Shown: piece by piece, positions 44,713-55,345 of the stretch | Numbering within the stretch: the stretch's first letter is position 1 | Layout: each line of letters opens with the position of its first letter | Source: Ulvibacter antarcticus | GTDB taxonomy: Bacteria > Bacteroidota > Bacteroidia > Flavobacteriales > Flavobacteriaceae | Direction of reading: 5' to 3' | Length of the DNA stretch: 64,000 nucleotides | Assembly (NCBI RefSeq): GCF_003688405.1 | Contig: NZ_REFC01000013.1 | Span: 608,991 to 672,990 of the forward strand | Notes under the pieces: model-generated | Seen by the model: the letters and a program-made list of their open reading frames with translations, nothing else | What the model was told of the DNA's origin: nothing | Databases searched by the model: none | Made by a program: the position numbers and the translations under genes

Positions 44713-47700
44713 ATGAAAAAGACCGTTACTCGAAACTTCCTAATGGTTGTTTCAATTTTACTAACAACGACTTTGTCTTACGGACAATATGTCGTTATAA
44801 ACAATGCCGATAGTGGCCCTGGTTCGCTTAGAGCCGCCGTGGGTTTAGCGAATGCAGCAGCGGGAGCAAATACTATAACATTTAATGCTAACTATACTAT
44901 CAACCTTACTTCAGGGCAAATAGGTATCACCGATGATTTAACCATCACTGGTAATGGCATTGGAAACACCATAATTGATGCCAGTGGAAACGCTGCCAGA
45001 ATATTCGGTGCGCTAAATTTCAATATGCTAACGATCGATGGAATAACCTTCCGTAATGCTTTAGCAACTGGAGATGCAGGTGCGGTAGGAATTAGAAACG
45101 TAGCCAACGCCTCGGTTCTTAATTCTGAATTTGCAGGTAATACAACAAATGGATTGAACGGAGCGGGTGCTCTTGGGATCGATAATGGGAATTTGTTAAT
45201 AGATACATGTATTTTCACAAATAACAAAGCTACTAATACAACTTCTAGTAGTGGAGGTGCTGTAGGAAATATTACTTCAGGAACCTTTACTGTTTCAAAT
45301 TCAACATTTACAAATAACATTACAAATCGTGCCGGTGGTGCGATCGAGATTAAATCTCCAGGTCTTGTTACGATTACAAATTCTAATTTTTCAAGTAACA
45401 GTGCAATCGGAAGTGTTTCATCCCCAGGAAATGGTGGTGTGTTGCATATAACCGGAGGCGCTAATTCCATAATCACGGGAGGAACAATGATGAATAACAG
45501 TGCAGCCCTCGAGGGAGGCGCTCTTTGGAATGGAAGTGGAACTATGACGGTTGATGGAGTTATAATAAGTGGAAACACCGTTACAACTACACTTGGTGCC
45601 GATGATGGTGGTGGAGGAATCTTCAATAACACAGGAACTTTAAATGTTCAGAATGCATCTTCAATAACAGGAAACTCTGTCGTTGGAACAGCAGCTTCTG
45701 GTGGAGGGATCTTAAATTTAATGGGTTCGTTAACGGTTTCAGATTCAGAAATAAGCGGTAACTCGGCAGTTAGAGCTGGTGGAGGTATCGAAGACAATAA
45801 TGGATTAGTATTGAATCTAACAAATGTAGACCTTTCAACAAATACAGTAACAGGACCTCCTGGAAATGGGGGTGGACTTCATATTACCGGATCTGTTAAT
45901 TCCAATATTACCGGCGGAATGGTAAATGGAAATATCGCTGCACTTGAAGGTGGTGGATTATGGAACGGAAGTGGAACAATGACAATAACCGACACGCAAA
46001 TCGATGGTAACGATGCTCAAGGTGGCGCAGCTGCAGATGATGGTGGTGGAGGAATTTTTAATAATACTGGTGCACTTATAGTTGGAGGAACAACTACGAT
46101 CACTAATAATACGGCCTCAGGAACTTTAGGTTCTGGTGGTGGAATCTTAGCGTTACAAGGGACTTTAACCATAGACGGAATTACAATTGCTAATAATACA
46201 GCCAATAGAGCTGGTGGTGGATTAGAGATCAACGGCTTCGCAGGAGCGGGATACATCTTTAATAATGTAACCTTTGACAACAATAGCATCGCAACACCTA
46301 ACCCAGGTAATGGAGGTGGTTTTCATGCTACTGGCGCAATAAATACTTTCTTTAATAATTGTATTATAACTAATAATTCAGCCAACGAAGGTGGGGGCTT
46401 ATGGAATAACAACGGAACTATGGATATTAATGGTTCTACCATTACTGGAAATAGTGCATTAGGTTCGAACACTGGTGGTGGAGGGATCTTCAACCTTGGT
46501 GGCGGAACTGTTGATATCGATGCTGCAACATTGTTAACTCAAAACATAGCCGATGGAACATTAATCGGTGGACGTGGTGGAGCAATCTTCAATAATACTG
46601 GTGGAACACTAATCATTGAGTCGGGATCTACAATAAATGGTAACTATGCTAGTAGAGCTGGTGGAGCCATAGAAGATAATTCAGGTGGAACTTTAATGTT
46701 GAGTGGTGTTACCTTACAAGGAAATGCGGCCGGTGTTGATATAGGACTTGGTAATCCAATTAATCCAAACCCTGGAAACGGAGGAGCGATTCACCTTTCA
46801 GGAACAACCAACGCGACTTTAGATTTCTTTTGTAATGTTTCAAATAACCTTGCTGCCTCTGAAGGTGGTGGTTTATGGAATAATACAGGAACCTTAGCAG
46901 TTAACTTTCCAATTATGGATGGAAATATGGCCAGCGGTGATGATCCTGACCATGGTGGTGGTGCCGTTTATAATAATGGTGGAACCCTTGTTCTTAATGG
47001 TGGGGCTTACTCAAATAATGTAGCCAATGGAGTTTTAGGATCTGGTGGTGCTGTTTTAAGCACCAATGGTAATGTTACCATGACCGATGTATTAATGGCT
47101 TTCAATTCTTCAAATCGTGCCGGTGGTGCTATTGAAGTTATTGACGGAACACTATTAATGGGAGGAAACTTCAATTTAAACCAAAATAATGCAGGTGCGA
47201 ATCCAGGAAATGGAGGAGCAGTGCATATAACAGGAACTGCGAATTCTACATTTAATGGAGGTACTGTTGGAAATAATATTGCAGGTCGTGAAGGTGGTGG
47301 ACTATGGAATAGTACCGGAACCATGACTGTTAATGGAACAACATTAAACGCGAATATAGCAAGCGGTGCTGCCGCCCATGATGGTGGTGGAGGAATCTTC
47401 AATAACGGAGGAACGCTTACAGTGAATGCAGGTACTACAATAGGAAATAATTTAGCTAATGGGGCCTCTGGTTCTGGAGGTGGAATATTTAGTACTGCCG
47501 GTGCCGTAACTGTTACAGGAACTAACATTCAGTTTAACGGTGCAAACCGCGCTGGGGGTGGAGTTGAAATTGTAGATGGAACCGCAGACTTTACAGATAC
47601 AAATCTTATTAATAATGACGTAGATGGAACTGCTACCGGTGGAACTCCAGCACCTGGTAATGGAGGTGGGTTGCATGTAACTGGTGGGGCAACTACTGTT

Positions 47701-50700
47701 ACATATACTAACGGATCTGTCTTCGGAAATGTGGCTGCTTCGGAAGGAGGCGGACTCTGGAACAACGGTGGAACAATGACCGTGTCAGGAACGACTTTAG
47801 TTTCGGCAAATGGCGCAAGCGGTGACGCATCAGACAATGGTGGTGGAGGTCTCTTTAATAATGGAGGTACCATGAATGTAAACGCAGGTGTTTCCATAAC
47901 CGATAATTATGCTGATGGAACTGCAGGTTCCGGAGGTGGAATTTTTAGTACCGGTGGGACACTTACAATAGATGGCGCAATCATAACTGGTAATGAGGCT
48001 AATAGAGCTGGTGGTGGAATTGAAATTGCAGGAGGTGCTTTAGTATTAACCAATACGAATTTAGATACAAATAACGCTGGTGTTGCTCCTGCGGTAGCTG
48101 CTCCCGGAAACGGTGGTGGACTTCACGTTGGTGGAACTGCAACGGCAAGTATTATAGGAGGTACTGTCGATTCAAACATAGCTGCTGCCGAAGGTGGTGG
48201 ACTATGGAATGGTGGCGGAACTATGATTGTAGATGGTACTCCGGTAACAAATAACATCGCAAGTGGACCGAACGCCGATAATGGTGGTGGAGGTCTTTAT
48301 AATGATGGAGGGACATTGAATGTATTAGCTGGAACATCAATTACAAATAACATTGCCGATGGAACCGCTGGTTCTGGTGGTGGTATTCTAAGTACTGGTG
48401 GAGTTGTTAACGCAACAAGCGTAATAATAACCGACAACCGAGCTAATAGAGCTGGTGGAGGAATTGAAATCGCCGGTGGTAATTTGAATCTTACAGATTC
48501 TACCTTAGATACAAATAATGTTGGTGTTGCTCCCGCGGTAGCTGCACCCGGAAACGGTGGTGGTCTTCACTTAGGAGGAACTGCAACTGCTACCATAACA
48601 GGTGGAACAGTTAATGCGAACATAGCTGCTGCTGAAGGTGGTGGACTATGGAATGGTGCTGGAACGATGACAATAAATGGTACTCCTGTAACAAATAATA
48701 TCGCTAGTGGACCAAATGCCGATAATGGTGGTGGTGGTTTATATAACGATGGAGGTACGCTTGATATCCTTACAGGAACTGTAGTCCAAGGAAATATAGC
48801 AAACGGAACTTCTGGTTCTGGTGGTGGTATCTTATCTACAGCTGGAACTGTGAATATTGCCGACATTACGATCTTTCAAAACTATGCGAATCGTGCCGGT
48901 GGTGGAATCGAAGTAATTGATGGTGCATTAAATCTTACAGGGACTACTGTTGCATTAAACGATGTAAATGGAACTGCTGGTACTCCTAATCCGGGTAACG
49001 GAGGAGGAATTCATATTTCTGGTGTAACTGCTACCAATATTAATAACGCAACAATTTCAGCAAACAATGCCTTCAATCAAGGTGGTGGACTTTGGAATCA
49101 AGCCGGAAGTGTTATGAACCTTAATAATACTATGGTCAATTTAAACAACGCCGTAAGTGGACAAGGTGGTGGAGGTATCTATAATAACGGTGGAAACATG
49201 GGACTTATAGATGTAACAGCACAGAGTAACAATGCGACTGGTGTTTCAGGTTCTGGTGGTGGAATACTATCGACCGATGGAAATATTACAATCATTGGCG
49301 GAATGATCGATGCCAACGCTGCAAATCGCGCAGGGGGTGGTGTAGAAATTATCAACGGGATCTTTAATATGACCAATGGTTCTATGATAGGTAATAATGT
49401 TGATGGAACCGCTGGTACTCCTGCTCCTGGAAATGGTGGAGGAATGCATATTACAGCTATAGCAACGGTTATGATTTCTGCAAGTACGATTACTAATAAT
49501 CAGGCTGCCTCTGAAGGTGGTGGATTATGGAATCAAGTAGGAAGTACGATGACTGTAGATAGTTCATTATTGGATGCTAATGAAGCAGATGGAGATGATG
49601 CTACCAATGGTGGTGGTGGAATTTTCAACAATGGAGGTACATTAATGGTACAAAACCTAACAACTATTTCGAATAATAACGCAACGGGAACATCAGGTTC
49701 TGGTGGTGGAATTCAAAATGTTGATGGTGGTAGTGTTACAGTAAACAATTCTGCAATCACTAATAACTTCGCAAGAAGAGCAGGTGGTGGTATTGAAGAT
49801 AATTCGACTGCTGGAGCAGGAACTATTACTATGTTTAATGTAAATCTTGATAATAATCAAGCGTCAATGGCTCCGGGTAATGGAGGTGGATTACATATCA
49901 CAGGTCCTGGTAATGCAACAATTACTAGTGGTACCGTAAATGGAAATTCAGCTTCTTCGGAAGGTGGAGGTCTATGGAGTGGTAGTGGTTCGATGACTGT
50001 TGATTCAGTTGTAATAGATGGAAATACAGCAAGTGGAGCCGATGCCGATCAAGGTGGTGGTGGAATCTTCAACGAAGGTGGAACACTAGTGGTTTCTAAT
50101 GCGACGATTTCAAATAATATAGCTAATGGAGCTTCTGGTTCTGGTGGTGGTATCTTGAATAATCTTGGAACATTGTCTGTAACCGATTCAGACTTAAGTG
50201 GAAACACTTCAATGAGAGCCGGTGGTGCAATTGAAGAGAAATCAGTGGCCGGAAGTGTACTAACACTTACAAATGCTAATATGATGAACAACAGCACTGC
50301 ATCTGCTCCTGGTAACGGAGGTGGATTACATATTTCAGGTGCTGGAGATTCGAATATTACAGGTGGTACTTCAACTGGAAATACTGCTTCTGCCGAAGGT
50401 GGAGCTTACTGGAATGGTGGTGGAACAATGACCATGGATGGAACAACAGTAGATGGAAACACAGCAAGTGGAGCTGATGCCGATCAAGGTGGAGGTGGAA
50501 TCTTCAACGAAGGAGGAACACTTTCAGTAATGAACTCAACTATTTCAAACAATATAGCTGATGGAGCTTCTGGTTCTGGTGGTGGTATTTTGAATAATCT
50601 TGGAGCATTAACTGTTACCGATTCAGACTTAAGTGGAAACGTTTCAATGCGAGCTGGTGGTGCGATTGAAGAGAAATCGGTGGCCGGAAGTGTACTAACA

Positions 50701-52575
50701 CTTACAAATGCTAATATGATGAACAACAGCACTGCATCTGCTCCTGGTAACGGAGGTGGATTACATATTTCAGGTGCTGGAGATTCGAATATTACAGGTG
50801 GTACTTCAACTGGAAACACTGCTTCTGCCGAAGGTGGAGCTTATTGGAATGGTGGAGGAACCATGACCATGGATGGAACAACAGTAGATGGAAATACAGC
50901 AAGTGGAGCCGATGCCGATCAAGGTGGAGGTGGAATCTTCAATGAAGGTGGAACACTAAATGTTTCAAATGCTACGATTTCAAATAATATTGCCGACGGG
51001 GCCTCTGGTTCTGGTGGTGGTATCTTGAATAATCAAGGTAGTCTGAATGTTTCAAATTCAGAATTAAATAGCAATATAGCGAGCAGAGCTGGTGGTGGAA
51101 TCGAAGAAAATAGTATTGCAGGAAACATGATTAATCTTATTGACGTGGTTTTGACAAACAATACAGCTTCAGCAGCACCCGGAAACGGAGGTGGACTGCA
51201 TATTACTGGAATGGGAGATGCTACTATTACAGGTGGATCTGCAACTGGAAATATAGCAGCTTCCGAAGGTGGAGCTCTTTGGAATAGTCTAGGAACAATG
51301 ACAATTGATGGAATGACCATTGATGGAAATACTGCTCAAGGTGCAGCTGCCGACAATGGTGGAGGTGGTGTATTTAATAATGGTGGTACACTTGATATTG
51401 TTAATGGAACTACTATTTCTAATAATCTAGCAACAGGAGCTTCAGGTTCAGGTGGTGGTTTGCTTAGTACAGCAGGTAATGTGACTGTTACCGCTGCAAC
51501 TTTTGAAGGAAATGCAGCGAATCGTGCTGGTGGTGCTATAGAATTAATAGATGGTACGTTGACGTTCGTTTCTTCGGAAATGATGAATAACGATGTAAAC
51601 GGAACTGCAGGAACTCCAGCTCCAGGTAATGGTGGTGGACTCCATATTACAGGAACAACTGGAACGATTAATATATCATTGAGTTCTATATCAGGAAATG
51701 CTGCGGCAAATCAGGGTGGGGGACTTTGGAATCAGAATGGAACTACAATGAATATTGTAGATTCTACCGTAGATACAAACTCGGCTGCTGAAGGTGGTGG
51801 TGTTTATAACAACACTGGTGGTATTGCATTTGCAACGACGAGTACGATTTCCGGTAACACCGCAACTTCAAATGGTGGTGGTATAGCCAATGATGGTGCG
51901 AGTTTCGATTTAAATGCAGTAACGGTAGCGATGAATTCTTCTGCTGGAAACGGTGGTGGAATTGATAGTGAAACAACAACTTCATTAAAAAACACGATTG
52001 TGGCTACAAATACAGCTGCTTCTGGTATGGATGTGAATGGTACATTTGTTTCAAACGATTACAATCTAATTGGAACCGATGATGCCAATGCATTCCCAGC
52101 ACAGGCAAATGATTTGGAAGAAGCTGATGCGATGTTAGGACCTCTTCAGAATAATGGAGGAACAACTCAAACACATGAATTATTAGTTGGATCTTTAGCT
52201 TATAATGCTGGTGACCCGGCAGATGCTTTCGATGATCAGATTGGACAAGCGGTATTTGATACAGTTCGTGATATGGGAGCTTTTGAAGCTCAGGATATTT
52301 TACTTTCTATTGAAGATATTTCTTTGAATGGATCTGGAATAACTGTTTATCCGAACCCATCAAAAGGATATGCTACTGTTGATATTCCTAATGAGATTGG
52401 AGCTGAGGTACAGATCACAATTATTGAAATGGCTTCCGGTAGAATGGTGAAGAATTTCCCATCGAATAGCGGAGCTAATGAAATAGACTTTAATGCTTTC
52501 GCAGATGGAATTTATATAATCAATGTGGTTTCTGAAAACGTAATATCAACACATAGATTGATTTTAGCTAAATAG
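44713..52575 (+). CDS. Giant modular beta-helix surface protein with T9SS sorting domain
   Basis: A 2620-residue secreted protein. A signal peptide (NFLMVVSILLTTTLSYGQ) and the entry segment INNADSGPGSLRAAVGLAN lead into about 15 modules of about 145-150 residues, each with a PGNGGGLHITG turn, SEGGGLWN, DGGGGIFNNGGTL, ASGSGGGIL and NRAGGGIE rungs. They should build one long right-handed beta-helix. A choice-of-anchor Q-like region (LKNTIVATNTA ... GPLQNNGGTTQTHEL) and a type A T9SS domain (ITVYPNPSKGYATVDI ... HRLILAK) close the protein. Two modules are nearly identical at the DNA level. It is probably a surface adhesin or fibre-like protein; ligand unknown. Confidence 0.92.
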   Translation: MKKTVTRNFLMVVSILLTTTLSYGQYVVINNADSGPGSLRAAVGLANAAAGANTITFNANYTINLTSGQIGITDDLTITGNGIGNTIIDASGNAARIFGALNFNMLTIDGITFRNALATGDAGAVGIRNVANASVLNSEFAGNTTNGLNGAGALGIDNGNLLIDTCIFTNNKATNTTSSSGGAVGNITSGTFTVSNSTFTNNITNRAGGAIEIKSPGLVTITNSNFSSNSAIGSVSSPGNGGVLHITGGANSIITGGTMMNNSAALEGGALWNGSGTMTVDGVIISGNTVTTTLGADDGGGGIFNNTGTLNVQNASSITGNSVVGTAASGGGILNLMGSLTVSDSEISGNSAVRAGGGIEDNNGLVLNLTNVDLSTNTVTGPPGNGGGLHITGSVNSNITGGMVNGNIAALEGGGLWNGSGTMTITDTQIDGNDAQGGAAADDGGGGIFNNTGALIVGGTTTITNNTASGTLGSGGGILALQGTLTIDGITIANNTANRAGGGLEINGFAGAGYIFNNVTFDNNSIATPNPGNGGGFHATGAINTFFNNCIITNNSANEGGGLWNNNGTMDINGSTITGNSALGSNTGGGGIFNLGGGTVDIDAATLLTQNIADGTLIGGRGGAIFNNTGGTLIIESGSTINGNYASRAGGAIEDNSGGTLMLSGVTLQGNAAGVDIGLGNPINPNPGNGGAIHLSGTTNATLDFFCNVSNNLAASEGGGLWNNTGTLAVNFPIMDGNMASGDDPDHGGGAVYNNGGTLVLNGGAYSNNVANGVLGSGGAVLSTNGNVTMTDVLMAFNSSNRAGGAIEVIDGTLLMGGNFNLNQNNAGANPGNGGAVHITGTANSTFNGGTVGNNIAGREGGGLWNSTGTMTVNGTTLNANIASGAAAHDGGGGIFNNGGTLTVNAGTTIGNNLANGASGSGGGIFSTAGAVTVTGTNIQFNGANRAGGGVEIVDGTADFTDTNLINNDVDGTATGGTPAPGNGGGLHVTGGATTVTYTNGSVFGNVAASEGGGLWNNGGTMTVSGTTLVSANGASGDASDNGGGGLFNNGGTMNVNAGVSITDNYADGTAGSGGGIFSTGGTLTIDGAIITGNEANRAGGGIEIAGGALVLTNTNLDTNNAGVAPAVAAPGNGGGLHVGGTATASIIGGTVDSNIAAAEGGGLWNGGGTMIVDGTPVTNNIASGPNADNGGGGLYNDGGTLNVLAGTSITNNIADGTAGSGGGILSTGGVVNATSVIITDNRANRAGGGIEIAGGNLNLTDSTLDTNNVGVAPAVAAPGNGGGLHLGGTATATITGGTVNANIAAAEGGGLWNGAGTMTINGTPVTNNIASGPNADNGGGGLYNDGGTLDILTGTVVQGNIANGTSGSGGGILSTAGTVNIADITIFQNYANRAGGGIEVIDGALNLTGTTVALNDVNGTAGTPNPGNGGGIHISGVTATNINNATISANNAFNQGGGLWNQAGSVMNLNNTMVNLNNAVSGQGGGGIYNNGGNMGLIDVTAQSNNATGVSGSGGGILSTDGNITIIGGMIDANAANRAGGGVEIINGIFNMTNGSMIGNNVDGTAGTPAPGNGGGMHITAIATVMISASTITNNQAASEGGGLWNQVGSTMTVDSSLLDANEADGDDATNGGGGIFNNGGTLMVQNLTTISNNNATGTSGSGGGIQNVDGGSVTVNNSAITNNFARRAGGGIEDNSTAGAGTITMFNVNLDNNQASMAPGNGGGLHITGPGNATITSGTVNGNSASSEGGGLWSGSGSMTVDSVVIDGNTASGADADQGGGGIFNEGGTLVVSNATISNNIANGASGSGGGILNNLGTLSVTDSDLSGNTSMRAGGAIEEKSVAGSVLTLTNANMMNNSTASAPGNGGGLHISGAGDSNITGGTSTGNTASAEGGAYWNGGGTMTMDGTTVDGNTASGADADQGGGGIFNEGGTLSVMNSTISNNIADGASGSGGGILNNLGALTVTDSDLSGNVSMRAGGAIEEKSVAGSVLTLTNANMMNNSTASAPGNGGGLHISGAGDSNITGGTSTGNTASAEGGAYWNGGGTMTMDGTTVDGNTASGADADQGGGGIFNEGGTLNVSNATISNNIADGASGSGGGILNNQGSLNVSNSELNSNIASRAGGGIEENSIAGNMINLIDVVLTNNTASAAPGNGGGLHITGMGDATITGGSATGNIAASEGGALWNSLGTMTIDGMTIDGNTAQGAAADNGGGGVFNNGGTLDIVNGTTISNNLATGASGSGGGLLSTAGNVTVTAATFEGNAANRAGGAIELIDGTLTFVSSEMMNNDVNGTAGTPAPGNGGGLHITGTTGTINISLSSISGNAAANQGGGLWNQNGTTMNIVDSTVDTNSAAEGGGVYNNTGGIAFATTSTISGNTATSNGGGIANDGASFDLNAVTVAMNSSAGNGGGIDSETTTSLKNTIVATNTAASGMDVNGTFVSNDYNLIGTDDANAFPAQANDLEEADAMLGPLQNNGGTTQTHELLVGSLAYNAGDPADAFDDQIGQAVFDTVRDMGAFEAQDILLSIEDISLNGSGITVYPNPSKGYATVDIPNEIGAEVQITIIEMASGRMVKNFPSNSGANEIDFNAFADGIYIINVVSENVISTHRLILAK
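45424..51640 (+). repeat. About 15 tandem coding modules of about 435-445 bases
   Basis: Counting the PGNGG turn gives 15 module starts, the first at 45424 and the last near 51620. The first two starts are exactly 435 bases apart, the third follows after 444. The segments near 50200-50520 and 50635-50955 are also 435 bases apart and almost identical base for base, which points to a recent duplication of one module. Confidence 0.88.
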
Positions 52576-52598
52576 TACTTAAATTAGCTTATGCATTT

Positions 52599-52635
52599 AA
52601 ACCCTCTTCTTATTTGAAGGGGGTTTATTTTTGTT
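52599..52635. terminator. Bidirectional terminator between the giant gene and the PagL-like gene
   Basis: AAACCCTCTTC (52599-52609) pairs with GAAGGGGGTTT (52616-52626) with one wobble around a six-base loop. T-runs follow on the plus strand, A-runs precede it, and the stop codon of the minus-strand gene overlaps the right arm. Confidence 0.8.
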
Positions 52636-53893
52636 TAAAATTGAAACTGTGAACATACCCAATGCATACTTCAGAAAAATCTGCCTGTCCTAGGTTAGCG
52701 TTGAGGTTGGCGCCAATAAACAAGTTGTTTTTAGGTTGAGATCTTGTGCCGATTATATAATATTTAAGCCCAAGTCGGGAAGCAATACGATTCTTCTTTT
52801 TATAGCTCGAATCGAACTCACCTAACATCCAGGTTAATGGTATATCTCTTGGTGTATTTTTCCATCCTTGATTTATTCTCCAATCAAATTGATAAGCGGG
52901 CTTGTGAATATTTACCCCTATCTGAAGATCGATTCCAAAATGATTAAGTAAAACCTCTCCATTGAGGCTAATCCCAATATTAGAAGCATTCCACCGCGGA
53001 TTCTCTTTAAAATGCTCAAATTCTCTACCGTCCTGAACTAAAGATTCATTATTTACGATATAATCATAATAGTGTTGATAATAACGATAATACAATCCAA
53101 TTCCCAACTTATAGGTATTGTTATAAACCCTCCCATACACTCCAGAAATAGTGTACACATCTTTCTTATCGTTAAAATCGCCTGCCTCACCAAGAACGTT
53201 AATTCCGTAACCTGTACGAATAGATAGAAAACTATATACTGAATTTGAAAGCGGGGATAATGAAGGTGTCTCCATTTTATTTTCTTCGGAAGATGGTTTA
53301 ATATCGGCAGAAAGACTTACTAAGAATGAATTATAACCTTGATTTAGCAATTTTGTATGCCCGTTCGAATGATGAAAAAAACCTCCTCCGAGACGCCAAT
53401 CAAGTCTAGGTCCCGAAAGTATTTTATAATGCATTATAACTCTGAATGACCAAGTAAGATCTGTTGTTACGGCGAGATTATTCGGATTCTTAAGAGCATC
53501 GTATTTTTTTGTAAAATAAGAACCTCCCATTCCCACTAGAAGCTTTAAGTTTTTTCTTCCGAAGGCATTAAATTCAATAAATGGCATAGCTACAATAGCA
53601 TAACCAAGACTATCTCTGTTTCCAAAATCTGCCAACCCGAAGGCAATTCCTGTTCTGGGGCCTTTTAGTCGTCGCGCCCACTCCTGAGAATTAGTATCAT
53701 GCTCCCATCCTAAACCAATCATGAACTGTTTGTGAAAATCGTGTTCCGGAAAGTTTGAATTTGGTTCTGCAGTAACTCCACCCATAATTTCAGGAGTGAA
53801 AATAACGCCTTTTTTTACGGTTGGAATTTCAATATCCTGAGCAAAAAGGCTAAGTGAACAAAACAGTAGTATAAAAAGAGTAAAATTTTTCAT
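52625..53893 (-). CDS. Acyloxyacyl hydrolase / PagL-like outer membrane protein
   Basis: A 422-residue protein with a signal peptide (NFTLFILLFCSLSLFAQ). It has many amphipathic strands, as in an outer-membrane barrel. The segment FFHHSNGHTKLLNQGYNSFLVSLS near residues 172-196 carries the HHSNG motif used by PagL-type lipid A 3-O-deacylases, and the surrounding glycine-rich strands match the family labelled acyloxyacyl hydrolase. At 422 residues it is about twice the length of PagL, so it carries extra barrel strands or loops. It shares the terminator with the giant gene. Confidence 0.7.
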   Translation of the reverse strand: MKNFTLFILLFCSLSLFAQDIEIPTVKKGVIFTPEIMGGVTAEPNSNFPEHDFHKQFMIGLGWEHDTNSQEWARRLKGPRTGIAFGLADFGNRDSLGYAIVAMPFIEFNAFGRKNLKLLVGMGGSYFTKKYDALKNPNNLAVTTDLTWSFRVIMHYKILSGPRLDWRLGGGFFHHSNGHTKLLNQGYNSFLVSLSADIKPSSEENKMETPSLSPLSNSVYSFLSIRTGYGINVLGEAGDFNDKKDVYTISGVYGRVYNNTYKLGIGLYYRYYQHYYDYIVNNESLVQDGREFEHFKENPRWNASNIGISLNGEVLLNHFGIDLQIGVNIHKPAYQFDWRINQGWKNTPRDIPLTWMLGEFDSSYKKKNRIASRLGLKYYIIGTRSQPKNNLFIGANLNANLGQADFSEVCIGYVHSFNFKQK

Positions 53894-53968
53894 TTAGCGA
53901 TGCAAGTAACAATAACTCGTTTAATTTTAAAAATTAAAGTTTACTTTCGTCAGAAATAATTGCATTCT

Positions 53969-55345
53969 ATGATCGATACTTTGAAGAATATTATCCAGGA
54001 AATGGCGAATATCGCATGGGGGCTCCCATTGCTAATTCTGTTGATCGGCGGTGGATTGTATCTTATTTTTCGAATTGAATTTTTACCTTTTCGCTATTTA
54101 GGACATGCAATTGCTGTTCTTAGAGGGAAGTACGATAATAAATTGGATGTTGGTGAAATTTCACATTTTCAGGCGCTCACAACTGCACTTTCTGCAACTA
54201 TAGGGATGGGAAATATCTCTGGGGTGGCGCTCGCCATTTTTATTGGTGGTCCCGGAGCTGTATTTTGGATGTGGGTAAGTGCCGTGATTGGGATGTCGAC
54301 AAAGTTCTTTACAGCCTCTCTAGCGATAATGTTTCGCGGAAAAGATTCCAATGGAGATATGCAAGGAGGGCCAATGTATTTTATTACAGAAGGTTTGGGG
54401 AAAAAATGGAAACCTTTGGCGGTACTTTTTAGTGTTGCGGGTTTGGTAGGCGCGTTGCCAGTTTTTAATGTAAATCAGTTAACCCAAGCGATTAACGACC
54501 TTTTATTGAAACCTGCCGGATTGTATTACGGATTTCAAAGCAATGTTATTATAGGAGTAGTTTTATCCATAATTACTTCAATTGTTATTCTAGGCGGCCT
54601 GTCCCGAATTAGTAAAACGGCTTCTAAGTTGGTCCCTGCAATGGTGGTGATTTATTTTATTATGGTTATGATCATATTAGGAATTCACATTGATCAAGTC
54701 CCAAAATATTTTTTATTAATTTTTACTGAAGCTTTTTCAGCTTCATTGTACAATGGTGATGCTTTTCTAGGCGGTGCAATAGGAGGATTAATACTATTAG
54801 GAATTAGAAGAGGAGCATTTTCAAATGAAGCCGGAATTGGTACGGCACCTATGGCTCACGGTGCAGCCAAAACAAATGAGCCTATACGTGAAGGGTTGGT
54901 AGCGATGTTAGGACCTGCTATTGATACATTAGTAATATGCACATTAACGGCATTGGCGATCCTGGTAACAGGCGTATGGGAATCCAGTGATGCTAATGGT
55001 GTAAGTTTAACGGCAAAAGCATTTACGGAAACAATTCCTGTTTTTGGAAAGTATGCTCTTTTACTCTGTATTGTAGTATTTAGTATTTCTTCACTCTTCT
55101 CATATTCTTATTATGGTACGAAGTGCATGTCATTCCTATTTGGTGCTAAACACAAACACATTTACAACTATTTTTATATTGCTAGCATTATGATGGGGGC
55201 GACAACAACATTGTTAATGATGGTTAATTTAATAGATACTTTTTTTGCGATAATGGCAATTCCAACTATGTTAAGCACCATTTTACTTGCACCTAAGGTA
55301 GTAAAGGAGGCACGAAGGTATTTTCAGAAATTAAAAGAAAGCTAA
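53969..55345 (+). CDS. Sodium:alanine symporter (AgcS family)
   Basis: A 458-residue inner-membrane transporter. ATIGMGNISGVALAIFIGGPGAVFWMWVSAVIGMSTKFFTASLA and NGDMQGGPMYFITEGLG are the central signatures of the alanine or glycine:cation symporters, and about ten to eleven hydrophobic segments are visible. The ATG at 53969 (MIDTLKNIIQEM) is preferred over a TTG three codons earlier. Its stop overlaps by four bases the end of the opposite-strand SGNH gene. The substrate is probably alanine or glycine by family. Confidence 0.92.
   Translation: MIDTLKNIIQEMANIAWGLPLLILLIGGGLYLIFRIEFLPFRYLGHAIAVLRGKYDNKLDVGEISHFQALTTALSATIGMGNISGVALAIFIGGPGAVFWMWVSAVIGMSTKFFTASLAIMFRGKDSNGDMQGGPMYFITEGLGKKWKPLAVLFSVAGLVGALPVFNVNQLTQAINDLLLKPAGLYYGFQSNVIIGVVLSIITSIVILGGLSRISKTASKLVPAMVVIYFIMVMIILGIHIDQVPKYFLLIFTEAFSASLYNGDAFLGGAIGGLILLGIRRGAFSNEAGIGTAPMAHGAAKTNEPIREGLVAMLGPAIDTLVICTLTALAILVTGVWESSDANGVSLTAKAFTETIPVFGKYALLLCIVVFSISSLFSYSYYGTKCMSFLFGAKHKHIYNYFYIASIMMGATTTLLMMVNLIDTFFAIMAIPTMLSTILLAPKVVKEARRYFQKLKES

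Noticed and set aside
45424..51640. CRISPR-like look of the long regular repeats
   Set aside because: The repeats are about 435 bases, in frame, without unique spacers of constant length and without cas genes.
44892..51995. Several long proline-rich reading frames on the minus strand inside the giant gene
   Set aside because: They are the antisense of GGT/GGA-rich glycine repeats, which read as proline-rich on the other strand. They follow the module period and have no own start or family signature.
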